The notes below the pieces were generated by a model. It did no database searches and had not been told where the DNA came from. It worked only from the letters and a program-made list of their open reading frames with translations. From Gracilaria vermiculophylla (Eukaryota > Rhodophyta > Florideophyceae > Gracilariales > Gracilariaceae), in the NCBI GenBank assembly GCA_019155205.2, contig JAHNZQ020000308.1, positions 319,172 to 383,171 of the forward strand: DNA of 64,000 nucleotides. Direction: 5' to 3'. Each line of letters begins with the position of its first letter. Positions within the stretch are counted from its first letter, which is position 1. This document shows positions 53,246 to 62,780 of this stretch, in pieces. The position numbers were made by a program, and so were the translations under genes.

Positions 53246-56200
53246 ATGGATGCCAACGCAGCTGCGGCACGCGCACAGCAGGATGACATTGTCAAGGCTG
53301 CCGCGAAACTTCCCTACGCCGAACGGATTGTCCACAGGAACTGGCGCGTCAGAGAGGCCGTGTACAGAGAGATAGCGGACAAGTTTGCAGTCGCCGCCGA
53401 AGATGACAAGATCTACTCCGATTCATTTCCCTTTCTCGGAAAGATGGCACGAGATGCCAACGCCGCGGCCCAACTTGCTGCCTTTGAGGCTGTTACAAAG
53501 TATGCCGATACTGCACCCCCGCCGCTCGTGCGAAAGTCTGCAGCCGAAGTTGCCAAAGCCGTCGTTGAAAAGGGTCTTGCCGGCAGACCGCTCAACAAAG
53601 CCAAAGCAATCGACACCGTCGTCATGTTTGTGGGCGCTGATGCGGGCGACTTGGCCATCGATGCCATCGCCAGCGCTGGTTTCAATCACCGAACACCCAA
53701 GGTTGTCGCCTCGGCCGTTGAGGCCATAACCATCGCTTTAGAAACGTATGGAATTCGCGCAGTTCCTGTCAAGGCTATTGTTGCCAAGATTCCGCCGCTG
53801 CTTAACCATTCACAAGAGGCAGTTCGAAACTCTGCGAAGAATCTTGTCATACAGCTTCACCGATGGGCTGGTGATTCTGTGAAGGTGGCCCTCAAGAAAG
53901 CTAAGGAGGTCACTGTGAAAGAAATCGAGGCGGCATGTGCCACTCACACAAAAGCCAATCGACCGCAACCAAAGAAGCTCACTCGTTCCATGCAACAGCG
54001 TGCACGCCGCACAGGTGATGCCGGTGATGGGAGTGATGACGACGATGGCTTTGGTGATTTGCAAGAAGAAGAAGAAGAACCTGAAGCAGAGCTCGAAATA
54101 AATCTCGTTGAAAAGATTGCTGCTATGAAGATTGAAATGGAAGATAATGTGTACAAGGACTGGTACACTGCTGTCGATGGAAAGAAGTGGAAGGCAAGAA
54201 AAGAAGCTCTCGAAGAGGCCGCAAGCGCGATTGGGGACGCTAGACTGGCGTTGGTATCCTACCAAGAAGTGTTTGTGCGAATTAGAAAGATTTTTGCGAA
54301 GGACTCTAATGTCAAGGTTGTGGCGGCCGCCGCAAGATTAGTTTCTGCTATGGCAGGCGGTTTGAAAAAGAGCTTTCCTTCTGGAATAGCTAAATCTCTA
54401 ACAGTTGATCTTTTTGCCAAGCTCAAAGAGAAAAACACAATCGTGACTGATGCGATTTCAAAAGCACTTGATGCCATGCACACGAAGAAGTGTATCCGAA
54501 TTGTCGAGCTTCTGGACGAAATAACTGTAGCGGCAAAGCATAAGACACCTAAGGCAAGATTCGAGCTCTTGTCATGGCTTGGAAGATGTATGAAAAGCGG
54601 AACTGCAGGTGCTGATCTCAAAGGAGCGCCGTTGAAAAGTTTTGGTTCGTTGTTCTTAAAAGCAACAGACGATCCAGCTCCTGAGGTCAGAGATGCTGGT
54701 CTCAATGGACTCGCAGCTCTCCAAGTTCTTGTTGGGGAGAGAAATGTCGCGGCTTTCATCGAAAAGCTAGACAAACCCCGAAAAGAGAAGATCGCGGCTA
54801 TGGTTGCAAAAATTCCGAAGCCATCCAAAGTTGCATCAAGCAAATCGAAGGCGTCTTTGGGCCCTTCAGCAAATACGCGGTCGAAAGCAACAAAGAAGGT
54901 TTCACCGGAAGTAGTGCGGAAATCTGAATCGAAGAACAACACTTCAATTGTGCAAACGCCTGAAGCCAAGTCTGAAACCAAGCCAAAACCAAAAGAGGCA
55001 CAGCTTCTTGAAAGCGATGACGAAGGAGAAATTCCATTCGGACCCCAAGATGCGCTTGGAAAGGCGGATGAAATGTTTGAGGAGTTTGAAGCTGGAAACT
55101 GGAATGTAAAGAGCTTTCGAGCACGTGGTGCTGCCGCTACAGTCATAGGTTCGAAATTGAGTGAAAAGGAGAAGCTTTCAGATGACGAGGTGGCCCTAAT
55201 TCTTGGCCTTCTAAGTTGTGAGCCCGGGTTAGCGGATAGCAACTTTCTTGCAGCCAAACCCAAGCTGGAGCTGTTTGACCTTGTAGCGACAAAGTGTTCC
55301 TCACCACCTCCACGCAAAACTTTGCGCCCATTGCTTCTTCTCGGAATGGAGAAACTTGGCGATATCAAATCGGCAAAGGTCGTCGCATCGACTCTAATTT
55401 CTTTCGCAGAGGCGACCAGCCCGAGATTTTGCACCGAAGTGCTTCTTGATGCGGCCCGCGAAACGAAGAATAGTCGTGCTTTTATTGGTATGCTGAAGCT
55501 GAGCGCCACTTTCGTAGAAGATTTTGGGGTTCCTCCGGTTCCAGAAAAGGCGGTCGCTGCACTTGCTGTCCTTGGGCTTTCAAACGCAGCGCCTGCCGCA
55601 AAGAACTCAGCCGTAGCAATGGCATGTAAATCGGCGGTGAGAATTGGAGCGGAAAAGTTCCGTCATCTCTTAGAAGAGTCCCAAGCGTCGCAGGAGGTTC
55701 TCGAAGCCTTTGATGGTGAGATAAAGAAGTACTCTCAGAAGCCAGAACCTGCGACTCGGAGGAAGCGCTTCGGTGCTCAGTCTGTAGTTGAAATTGAGAG
55801 CAAGGAAACTAGTCCGGGGTCAGAACGTGAGGACGACGAAGAACCGAAGTCTGAATTGGAGCCGGAGCCAGAATTGATACCGGAACCAATATCAGTGCTT
55901 CCTAGTCCTTCTGTTCCAGAACAGAAGGGCAGAGTATCATCTCGAAAGACACCTCACGCAGCGAAGCAAGCCAGAAAGAGAAGTCCAATGGGGCCCAGAG
56001 GTGTCTTGAAAGACAGTCCGGAGGCTTCCGCAAAAATGGTAGCCAATACACCAACACTACCAGCTCAGCGTGTTTCCATTGCCTCACAGTTCGCCCCTGG
56101 CTCGCGAATTTTCCTTGATTTAAAGAACTCAAACTGGAAGAGGAGGCAAGAAGCTCTGGAACATATCATCAGTATTATTCAAGGTGCTAATGACTTTGTG

Positions 56201-59200
56201 AAGCCAAACGTTGGCTCGGAGATAATTCTCGCGATTCGAGCACGACTGAATGACAGCAATCGTAATTTGGCAACTTTGGCTTACTCGGTAGTATGTCGAC
56301 TAGTTCGAGCCATGGGACCGGGAGGCAGTGTACATCTCAAAGTTTTGGCTCCCGTAGTACTGGGTCAGGGTTGCATTGACATTAAGAAGAATGTTCGTGA
56401 AGCAGCCATGACATGCTTGAATACGTTTTATGAAGTCTATGGAATGTCCGCGGTAATTCCACATTCACACCACCCCTTTTCGTCGCTGAACTCAAACGTA
56501 CGGAAAGAGTACCTCGAGTGGCTGGTTCCTCGACTTCAAGGGGAGATTGGGTCCTTCGATCCTAGTCAGGAGGACCTCTCGTGCCTAATTGATCCGTGCT
56601 TGGTTTGTCTGCGTGATCGTGTGGCCGAAGTCAGACACCTTGCAGACTTGGCTTTGGAACAGGTGGTGCGGAGTGTTGGTTTGCAAGTAATTGACAGCAA
56701 AGCCCTATCGCTTACCAAATCAGCTCGTCTTCAGTTGCAGTCTACGCTTGAAAAGTACCGTGGTGCTATTCAAACTGGTCCGAAAGAATCTTCCCAGGCA
56801 TCAAAGCCATCGGTATCAGCTACACCAAGATCTGCACGGGAAAGACCGCGATCTATGGCACTTCCTAGAACTCCAATGAATCGGAGACCCTCTGGAACAA
56901 ATGAAGAATCTACTCCAATGAGCAATATGAGGAGGCGGCGACCTCTAAGCGCACGCATAACTCCTGTCAGTAAGCCCGGAAAGGCGAGTGATGCCCTTCG
57001 TCCAGCCAAGGACTCTTTAATTATGCTTAAACAAAACGATGGAAGAGAAGCTCGAGGGAACAAATTCATGAATAAGAGAATGAAACTTCTAGATGAGCTT
57101 ACGGTGACCGAACCAGCTGGAGAGATTCCTCCCATAATCGGTGAAAGTTTGGAAGACATCGCAGAGGATCTTCCGGAGTGTTTCTCACGTGAGTTAATAG
57201 AGAAATTGACAGCCCCGGCAAACCGGTTTAGAATGCATGTGGAAGCTATTGAAATGGTAGGATCTGAACTTGATAGGAACCCAGACAATTTGGTATACGT
57301 TTCCGATGTGCTCTTTCGATGGGCAGCGTGTCGTATTGAAGACTCAAAGACGCCTCCTACAGTTCTTGTGAAACTTGCCGCATTTGTTTCGAGCATGTGT
57401 GAAATTCTTATATCTTCTGGTCTCAAAATTGGAGAGTACGAAGCAACGGCGTTAATCCCTCCTCTTGCGGAAAAATGTGGTAGTTATAGAGATTCTGTCC
57501 GCGATGCGATGCGGGCTGCGTTGCTTTCTGTTGCCGATATCGTTGAAGAAGATGTGCTTCTCATCTTGTATGCTTCATGTTTAAGACAACCCATGAGTGA
57601 AAGAGCACATAACGAGATATCAGTTGAAATTTGTCAGTTGATAGACAAGCGATGTAATGCAGGGGCTGGACTGCCCCCTGGGGTTCTGGCTGTTATCGGT
57701 CGAGTGGCTGGAGGTGAGGACGATGGAGCTGGCTGTGCGGCCGCAGCATGTTTAGAACGAGCGCATGAACATTTTGGAGATGATTTGTGGTCTTTGGTCG
57801 GTGAACTATCAAATTCAGAAGCGGCTCTTCTTGACGACAGGTTGACGAGTGTCATTAATGGTATGAAACAAGAACTTGGTTCTGTTCATGACGAAGCAGA
57901 GGACCAAGTACCAGCCCCAATTGATGTCCAAGACTCTAATGGTACGGTAGATGTTAATGGTCCTAAGTCTCCGTTCCCATCTGATATAAGAAACGAGGAC
58001 TTTCGACTCTCAGTGGCGCCAGCCCCACCGAGTAGTGTTCTTACTTCGATCAGTGATTCTTTGAACATGAGCACTCCGAGGAGGACAAAAGTTGAATTGC
58101 AAAGAGAAGATGTTCCAGAAACCCCTATGGTGCCCTCAAGGCGCCAAGATGGGGGTATGGTTTCCAGACAATCAAGCAAGCGTGCTCTTGATATTCTTGC
58201 AAGACTTCGTAGCGCTGACCGCGATACACAGCTGTCTGGACTTGCTTCTATATTCGATGATTTGAAGAGGGATTCAGGTCTGATTACTTCTTCAACAGGG
58301 GCGGAAATTCTCCTTCAGCTTTTTCGATGTTTTGATGACACTCTGGATCGGCTTCAACGCCAGAACAGCTTCGACGATGACCCAGCAGTTCTTAAATCGT
58401 TCTTGAAAGGCGTTATCCGTTATTCTCGCGAGCCGAATCTTCTTCGGCAACTGGATCAGTCAACTGTAGAGCTGTTGCTTAGTAATGCGCTCAATGCTAT
58501 GGTGCCTCAGGCTGTGTTCGGCGTTGATGACTGGGACCAAGTGAGACGAGGGGTGAATCTTATGATTGTCAAGGTGCTCGAGTCCTGTGATCAGAATCTT
58601 CTTTTGACTGCGCTTATTAATCTTTTGTTGACCAACATTAGAGCTATTCAACAAGCGGGCCCAGAAAAATCATCGGCGTTGGCGAAATCTTCAATATGTA
58701 TTAAGTCTATTGCGAAAGTTGCGAAACGTGGTTTTGCAAGTTGCCGAGTAAGTGAGCTTCTCCGGGATATTCACATATTTCTCATGGCCAATCCAGTTCG
58801 TCGAGATGGAAACTCTTCTGCCGAAGATCAAACATTTGCAATGAGACTTTTGAAGACTGTTGTAAATGCGATCATAAGTGAAATTGGCTCTGGAATTCGA
58901 GAGAACTTGGAGCTCATTCCGCAACCGGAAAAGTCCCAATTGGTACACTATATTGACATGACTCTACGAGATCATGAAAGCCAAAGCCCCAACGGATTTC
59001 AAGCGCCACCAGAAGCTGCACCACTGCCTGTTCATCAAAATAAGGAATACGAGGGAAATGCATTAGTTGAGGAAGCCCTTTCAAGGATTGTCCCTGCGGC
59101 CAGCTCAGATGAGTCTTTACGATTCTTACAGTCTATTTTACGATCTTATCCAGATGTGGATTTACAATCGCATTTGGAGAAGTGTTCCCTAGAGCTTAAT

Positions 59201-59596
59201 GAATATGTGAGCACTGGACTTCGTCGAATAGAAATGGACTCAAGTTCTCAACCAAGTAGCAGAGAACATGAACGAGAATCAGGTGATGGAACTGTATCTG
59301 GCTCGTCAGGCGGGCAAGAAGATGTGGCCTCAACGCCGGCTAGTAGTGCTGCGGCTTCAAATAGTGCCGGCCAAGTCTATTTGAAACGGTTGCACGAAAT
59401 CCAATTACGATATGGTTTGCAATCCACGTCACGAGTTCAGGAAGATTCTGAGGGTGGAGCAGGATTCAGTGAGAAAGAAAATGACGAGCTAGAGAGAGTT
59501 TCTTCTGCCGAAGAGGCAAAAGGAAAAGCGTATTCCTTACGTGAGCGAATGGCGCGTATTCGAGAAATGCAACTCTCTTCGAAACACGTTGACTAG
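53246..59596 (+). CDS. XMAP215/CKAP5/MOR1 family microtubule polymerase (TOG protein)
   Basis: Predicted 2116-aa single-exon protein that would bind tubulin dimers and speed microtubule growth at plus ends and spindles. Five TOG-like helical arrays are visible: about 1-230 (begins 'LPYAERIVHRNWRVREAVY'), 285-525 ('WKARKEALEEAASAIGDARL'), 601-845 ('MFEEFEAGNWNVKSFRARGA'), 948-1185 ('FLDLKNSNWKRRQEALEHII') and about 1300-1520. The W-x-x-R and 'A..L' signatures are present in the first four. Ser/Lys/Pro-rich basic linkers separate them, and a helical C-terminal domain (about 1640-1990) and acidic/Ser tail end it. Length fits five-TOG members (plant MOR1, CKAP5, about 2000 aa). Confidence 0.9.
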   Translation: MDANAAAARAQQDDIVKAAAKLPYAERIVHRNWRVREAVYREIADKFAVAAEDDKIYSDSFPFLGKMARDANAAAQLAAFEAVTKYADTAPPPLVRKSAAEVAKAVVEKGLAGRPLNKAKAIDTVVMFVGADAGDLAIDAIASAGFNHRTPKVVASAVEAITIALETYGIRAVPVKAIVAKIPPLLNHSQEAVRNSAKNLVIQLHRWAGDSVKVALKKAKEVTVKEIEAACATHTKANRPQPKKLTRSMQQRARRTGDAGDGSDDDDGFGDLQEEEEEPEAELEINLVEKIAAMKIEMEDNVYKDWYTAVDGKKWKARKEALEEAASAIGDARLALVSYQEVFVRIRKIFAKDSNVKVVAAAARLVSAMAGGLKKSFPSGIAKSLTVDLFAKLKEKNTIVTDAISKALDAMHTKKCIRIVELLDEITVAAKHKTPKARFELLSWLGRCMKSGTAGADLKGAPLKSFGSLFLKATDDPAPEVRDAGLNGLAALQVLVGERNVAAFIEKLDKPRKEKIAAMVAKIPKPSKVASSKSKASLGPSANTRSKATKKVSPEVVRKSESKNNTSIVQTPEAKSETKPKPKEAQLLESDDEGEIPFGPQDALGKADEMFEEFEAGNWNVKSFRARGAAATVIGSKLSEKEKLSDDEVALILGLLSCEPGLADSNFLAAKPKLELFDLVATKCSSPPPRKTLRPLLLLGMEKLGDIKSAKVVASTLISFAEATSPRFCTEVLLDAARETKNSRAFIGMLKLSATFVEDFGVPPVPEKAVAALAVLGLSNAAPAAKNSAVAMACKSAVRIGAEKFRHLLEESQASQEVLEAFDGEIKKYSQKPEPATRRKRFGAQSVVEIESKETSPGSEREDDEEPKSELEPEPELIPEPISVLPSPSVPEQKGRVSSRKTPHAAKQARKRSPMGPRGVLKDSPEASAKMVANTPTLPAQRVSIASQFAPGSRIFLDLKNSNWKRRQEALEHIISIIQGANDFVKPNVGSEIILAIRARLNDSNRNLATLAYSVVCRLVRAMGPGGSVHLKVLAPVVLGQGCIDIKKNVREAAMTCLNTFYEVYGMSAVIPHSHHPFSSLNSNVRKEYLEWLVPRLQGEIGSFDPSQEDLSCLIDPCLVCLRDRVAEVRHLADLALEQVVRSVGLQVIDSKALSLTKSARLQLQSTLEKYRGAIQTGPKESSQASKPSVSATPRSARERPRSMALPRTPMNRRPSGTNEESTPMSNMRRRRPLSARITPVSKPGKASDALRPAKDSLIMLKQNDGREARGNKFMNKRMKLLDELTVTEPAGEIPPIIGESLEDIAEDLPECFSRELIEKLTAPANRFRMHVEAIEMVGSELDRNPDNLVYVSDVLFRWAACRIEDSKTPPTVLVKLAAFVSSMCEILISSGLKIGEYEATALIPPLAEKCGSYRDSVRDAMRAALLSVADIVEEDVLLILYASCLRQPMSERAHNEISVEICQLIDKRCNAGAGLPPGVLAVIGRVAGGEDDGAGCAAAACLERAHEHFGDDLWSLVGELSNSEAALLDDRLTSVINGMKQELGSVHDEAEDQVPAPIDVQDSNGTVDVNGPKSPFPSDIRNEDFRLSVAPAPPSSVLTSISDSLNMSTPRRTKVELQREDVPETPMVPSRRQDGGMVSRQSSKRALDILARLRSADRDTQLSGLASIFDDLKRDSGLITSSTGAEILLQLFRCFDDTLDRLQRQNSFDDDPAVLKSFLKGVIRYSREPNLLRQLDQSTVELLLSNALNAMVPQAVFGVDDWDQVRRGVNLMIVKVLESCDQNLLLTALINLLLTNIRAIQQAGPEKSSALAKSSICIKSIAKVAKRGFASCRVSELLRDIHIFLMANPVRRDGNSSAEDQTFAMRLLKTVVNAIISEIGSGIRENLELIPQPEKSQLVHYIDMTLRDHESQSPNGFQAPPEAAPLPVHQNKEYEGNALVEEALSRIVPAASSDESLRFLQSILRSYPDVDLQSHLEKCSLELNEYVSTGLRRIEMDSSSQPSSREHERESGDGTVSGSSGGQEDVASTPASSAAASNSAGQVYLKRLHEIQLRYGLQSTSRVQEDSEGGAGFSEKENDELERVSSAEEAKGKAYSLRERMARIREMQLSSKHVD

Positions 59597-60053
59597 CTAG
59601 AAAGACCTCGGGAGTAGATTTAGGCAAAACGCGCAAATAGTGTAGCACAGCTCTGTTGTTCATACTTGTAAAGGTAACCAGACGAACCCGGCATATGATG
59701 AGGCATCCATCTACAGATTGCTACTCTGAAAGTTTATCGGTGTGCTTCTTTGCGATGCATCCTTGAAACTGTTTGGTTTTACGTGTCTATCTCAGCGACA
59801 TTCGATTCGACTTGCCAGATTTGACAGAGAAATAAGAGAAAAATTCGCATGTTTGTGAGCTATTGTGCTCGAGAACTCACTCCGTTCCGTGTATCACTTG
59901 TTACGGCGTTCATTTGCTTTTCATTTTTGCGCTCGCTTATTTTACAGGGGAATTGAGTCGTGTGGGTGGCAGCGTTGTCCTTGACTTCCGCCGCATTCTT
60001 CAAAGATATCGTGATGAAATGCACCGCTAGATGGCAGGTAGACCGATGAGACT
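59597..60053. other. Intergenic region
   Basis: 457 bp between two same-strand genes. A weak E2F-like TTTTTGCGC lies near 59923-59932; nothing else recognised. Confidence 0.4.
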
Positions 60054-61109
60054 GTGAAGCATACTCTAAGAAACATGATCCGAAGATCAAATCGAGTTTC
60101 TGAAACGAAAGACTTTTTACCAAGGGACGAAAATGAACAACAAGAAAGGCTTCGAGAGGAGGCGGAAAGAGTTGTGAGTGCGCGCGGCTGGGCATCGATT
60201 CAAGAAGAGCTAGGGCGTCCTGCGCTTGAGGGCCATGGCAGCCCAATACTCCCGTACATTGCCACTTCAATACTTGATCTCAATGAAGGTGCAACTTTCG
60301 AATCCATCAACCTCAAGGAATTTTGCGCTCACCATGAAGAATCATTGTCATTTCAAGAAGCATGCAGAGCCATGAAGTGCACCACTTTGAAGACTGGTTG
60401 TAGCGCTGTAGACAACATTCTCGGGGGTGGAATATGTGTGAATGGAGGATCGATTCTCGAAATCAGCGGAAAGGCTGGAGTTGGTAAGACACAGTTGGCG
60501 ATGCAAATCGCCTTGATGACTGTTGCACCTTGTGAGCAGGGTGGTCTACAATCCAAATGCATTTACGCGTTCATTGAAGGTCGACTACCGGTCAAACGCA
60601 TGCGAGAGATCGAACACGCGATGTGCACCAAGTTTGGTTTGAAAAGCGGTACATTGCTACATGGGATCGTAGTCGAGGAAGTTCGATCGGCGGATGAATT
60701 GCTGGTGTGGTCTGAAACAAGACTGCCGTATTTACTCAACAAGATTAAGGCACGTGTCGTGGTCATTGACAGTATTGCTGCAGTGTATCGACCAGAGTTT
60801 CAGGACGCTCTTTCTAGAACCCGACATTTGGCGCAGATGAGCGCTGCTTTGAAACGAGCAGTGGCTTTCGTTGAGGGAGTGTGTATTTGTGTGAATCAAG
60901 TCAGCCAGAAAGTCGATGGCGTTGGGTTCAGCAGTATCGTGCCCGCGCTCGGTAGTGTGTGGGGAAACGCGGTGGAGACAAGAATGTTTTTGACAAGAAG
61001 TGGCTCTCGTCGATTCGCTAGGATCCTTGATTCGGCACATTTAGTTGACACAGAAGAAGAAGAGTATCACATATGTGCGGAGGGAGTTGTATCCACAGAA
61101 GAAGGTTAA
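60054..61109 (+). CDS. XRCC3: RAD51 paralogue, XRCC3-like
   Basis: Predicted 351-aa RecA-fold ATPase for homologous recombination. Walker A is 'GKAGVGKTQ' (residues about 139-147) after 'GCSAVDNILGGGI'; Walker B lies in 'ARVVVIDSIAAVYRPEF' (about 234-250). The C-terminal 'VPALGSVWGNAVETRMFLTR' corresponds to the XRCC3-type 'PALGxxWxN' stretch, and the IDS-A-x-x-R-x-E-F pattern also favours XRCC3 over RAD51B/D/XRCC2. The N-terminus is charged and lacks a clear helix-hairpin-helix. XRCC3 pairs with RAD51C in the CX3 complex. Single open frame. Paralogue identity is inferred from motifs only. Confidence 0.72.
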   Translation: MKHTLRNMIRRSNRVSETKDFLPRDENEQQERLREEAERVVSARGWASIQEELGRPALEGHGSPILPYIATSILDLNEGATFESINLKEFCAHHEESLSFQEACRAMKCTTLKTGCSAVDNILGGGICVNGGSILEISGKAGVGKTQLAMQIALMTVAPCEQGGLQSKCIYAFIEGRLPVKRMREIEHAMCTKFGLKSGTLLHGIVVEEVRSADELLVWSETRLPYLLNKIKARVVVIDSIAAVYRPEFQDALSRTRHLAQMSAALKRAVAFVEGVCICVNQVSQKVDGVGFSSIVPALGSVWGNAVETRMFLTRSGSRRFARILDSAHLVDTEEEEYHICAEGVVSTEEG

Positions 61110-61218
61110 CTCAAACCAAACGAATAGAAAGATAACCCGGGAGCTTTAAATGGTAAAGCGCCATACGTCGCATTTCTTATGACATTGCTCCATTCTTTAT
61201 TGGATATGTTTGTTTTGA

Positions 61219-61947
61219 CTATTCTTCGCCACCCGAAGAGAAGGACTTCAGTGCGCCTTCAATGCGCTTCTTTGCCCATGCTGTAAAGGGCAAGGCCATG
61301 TCCGGTTCTACAAGTTTGATTGGGCGCTCTTCAAGATCCTTCGCAGTTACTTTGTACCCAAACTCCAGGTTGGTCTGAGATTTTTTCAACTGCGGATACA
61401 TTCGTAATGCATTCTGAAGAAAACGGTCTTTATCCTTTCCATAGACAGTCTGCGCAATACCCTTATCCAACGCATTCTCGTACATGCCCTTCGCAAACCC
61501 GCCCTTCAGTGCATCAACCAGAGATTTGGAACGATCATCACCTTTCACAGCTCCAAGAGGATACCATAGTTTTGCACGCTGCGAACGGACGAACACAGTG
61601 AATACGGGAGTACCGTCTTCTGGAAGAGAGGGCGTGGAATCTGGTCTGCGAGACTGTTGCAAGGGTTGTCGGTATCTTGGCCCTTTTCTCATGCACGGCG
61701 CTCGGCGAGATTGTGAAGTTGAGGTTGTACTGCGGTTGGGGTGATGAACGGGTGTCACAGGACAGCGGAAGTTATTTGCCTGAAGAGGTAGAAATGCCGG
61801 TCGAAATGATACAGCAGTCGTAAATGCTGGTCCTTCTGAATGCGCCATTGCGGTACGATTCCCAGGAGTTGTGCCTAGCTTCGAGCCTTGCGACTTATCG
61901 ACGGGATAGTTTTTAGCCACGAACTTGAATGGAGTTCGCTTTAACAT
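61219..61947 (-). CDS. Conserved plastid protein, HHL1-like
   Basis: Predicted 242-aa protein. The conserved part (about residues 113-235) reads 'PVFTVFVRSQRAKLWYPLGA', then 'FAKGMYENALDKGIAQTVYG', 'MYPQLKKSQTNLEFGYKV' and 'LPFTAWAKKRIEGALKSF'. From memory this resembles the plant/cyanobacterial family that includes HHL1, linked to photosystem II under high light; the match is by general pattern and should be treated as tentative. The N-terminus is Ser/Arg/Pro-rich without acidic runs. Met34 (ATG at 61848, MAHSEGPAF...) is a more plausible transit-peptide start than 61947. It converges on XRCC3, with 109 bp between stops. Confidence 0.6.
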   Translation of the reverse strand: MLKRTPFKFVAKNYPVDKSQGSKLGTTPGNRTAMAHSEGPAFTTAVSFRPAFLPLQANNFRCPVTPVHHPNRSTTSTSQSRRAPCMRKGPRYRQPLQQSRRPDSTPSLPEDGTPVFTVFVRSQRAKLWYPLGAVKGDDRSKSLVDALKGGFAKGMYENALDKGIAQTVYGKDKDRFLQNALRMYPQLKKSQTNLEFGYKVTAKDLEERPIKLVEPDMALPFTAWAKKRIEGALKSFSSGGEE

Positions 61948-62253
61948 AACCTCGGTGTGAGTATCAAGCCGGTATACAAGCGTGATTGCGGCTCTTGCGG
62001 TCTGCTACAGACGATGAAGTCAATTACAACGATGGGACTACGAGATTGAATTCCGAGCCTTCGATTCTTGGAATGGTACACGAACGGCTGATAGATCCCG
62101 ACAATGTGCGGGGACGATAAATAGCTGTGCGACAAGTGGCGAACACGAAGTGGGCAGGAGACGTAAGAGGTGCACACGCGTCTGATTAGGTACCGTGCAG
62201 ACAGATGGGTTTAGATAGCGTGCTAACAGCCCCCCCTCAATCATCCAGCGGTA
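61948..62253. other. Intergenic region upstream of tRNA-Tyr
   Basis: 306 bp without a recognisable gene; includes the upstream region of the HHL1-like gene (minus) and the 5' flank of the tRNA. Confidence 0.5.
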
Positions 62254-62353
62254 CTCTCGGTAGCTCAGTTGGTTTGTACACAACTCAGAGCATTTGACTG
62301 TAGTGGTTCACACACCCATCAAAATGTCCTTAGTTCGATTCTAAGTCGGGAGA
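62254..62353 (+). tRNA. tRNA-Tyr (GUA) with an anticodon-loop intron and a D-loop intron
   Basis: The 100-nt gene folds as a full cloverleaf once two insertions are removed. Acceptor stem 62254-62260 pairs with 62346-62352 (two G-U pairs), discriminator A62353; D-stem GCTC 62263-62266 with GAGC 62288-62291; anticodon stem 62293-62297 with 62319-62323; T-arm 62329-62345 with loop TTCGATT. Anticodon GTA is at 62300-62302. The A-box matches TRGCNNARNNGG and the B-box GTTCGANTC. Intron 1, 62304-62317 (14 nt), sits after position 37 as in all eukaryotic tRNA-Tyr. Intron 2, 62274-62286 (13 nt), sits after position 20: a 3-nt bulge 62285-62287, the 4-bp helix GTTG/CAAC (62268-62271 with 62281-62284) and a 9-nt loop. 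Cutting after the second bulge and loop base leaves the D-loop AGTTGGTA. Mature length is 73 nt before CCA. Confidence 0.9.
62274..62286 (+). other. Ectopic D-loop intron of tRNA-Tyr (13 nt)
   Basis: Inserted between tRNA positions 20 and 21. Boundaries come from two independent arguments, the canonical D-loop length and a bulge-helix-loop endonuclease motif, and both give the same nucleotides. Not experimentally shown. Confidence 0.78.
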
Positions 62354-62363
62354 TTCCGCTTCC

Positions 62364-62370
62364 TTTTTTT
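62364..62370 (+). terminator. Pol III terminator of tRNA-Tyr
   Basis: Run of seven T, ten bases after the discriminator base of tRNA-Tyr, on the coding strand. Confidence 0.85.
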
Positions 62371-62780
62371 CTCTTCCTCCCAAAATTTTCCCCCGCCCTC
62401 AATCCTCCATCGCTACGACTCCATCCCGGCTCTAACGCCATCCCCGCTCCTACTCCATCCCCGCTCCAACGCCATCCCCGCTTCTACTCCCCCACCGCTC
62501 CCAGGCCTTAGTCGCTCTCAGTCCTTTGCTCTTATCTCAAACGCATCCATTACACCTCCCATCCCCATCCGCGCCCCCATCCTCCCCATCCCCATCCCCA
62601 CCCCTTTGCGCCCCACCTTCCCCTCCCACCCCTCTTCTATCCCTTCCGTCCCCGCCACCACACCCCCCCCCTTCATCCACACCTACACCTACGCCTACAC
62701 CTTTATTCTTCTCTTTCACTCGCAAACGCCTTCCCCGCCCCCACAGCAAAACCCCGCTCGCTTCTCCTTCTCCTCAAACC
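62371..62780. other. Pyrimidine-rich spacer upstream of PCC1
   Basis: 410 bp, almost all C and T with A on +. Includes imperfect repeats of a ~35-bp unit containing 'CCATCCCCGCTC' (62409-62497) and C-runs at 62560-62680. An open frame runs through from 62526 to PCC1 but is low-complexity, so I do not count it as coding. Confidence 0.55.
62409..62497. repeat. Imperfect C-rich tandem repeat
   Basis: About two and a half copies of a ~35-bp unit with 'CTCCATCCCCGCTC' and 'AACGCCATCCCCGCT' blocks, upstream of PCC1. Confidence 0.7.

Noticed and set aside
54259..55509. 416-codon minus frame inside the TOG gene
   Set aside because: Ser/Phe-rich antisense shadow; the plus frame has clear TOG repeats.
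62526..62780. N-terminal extension of PCC1
   Set aside because: Pro/Ser-rich translation of a pyrimidine-rich tract; the family is 80-100 aa and the ATG at 62781 gives that size.
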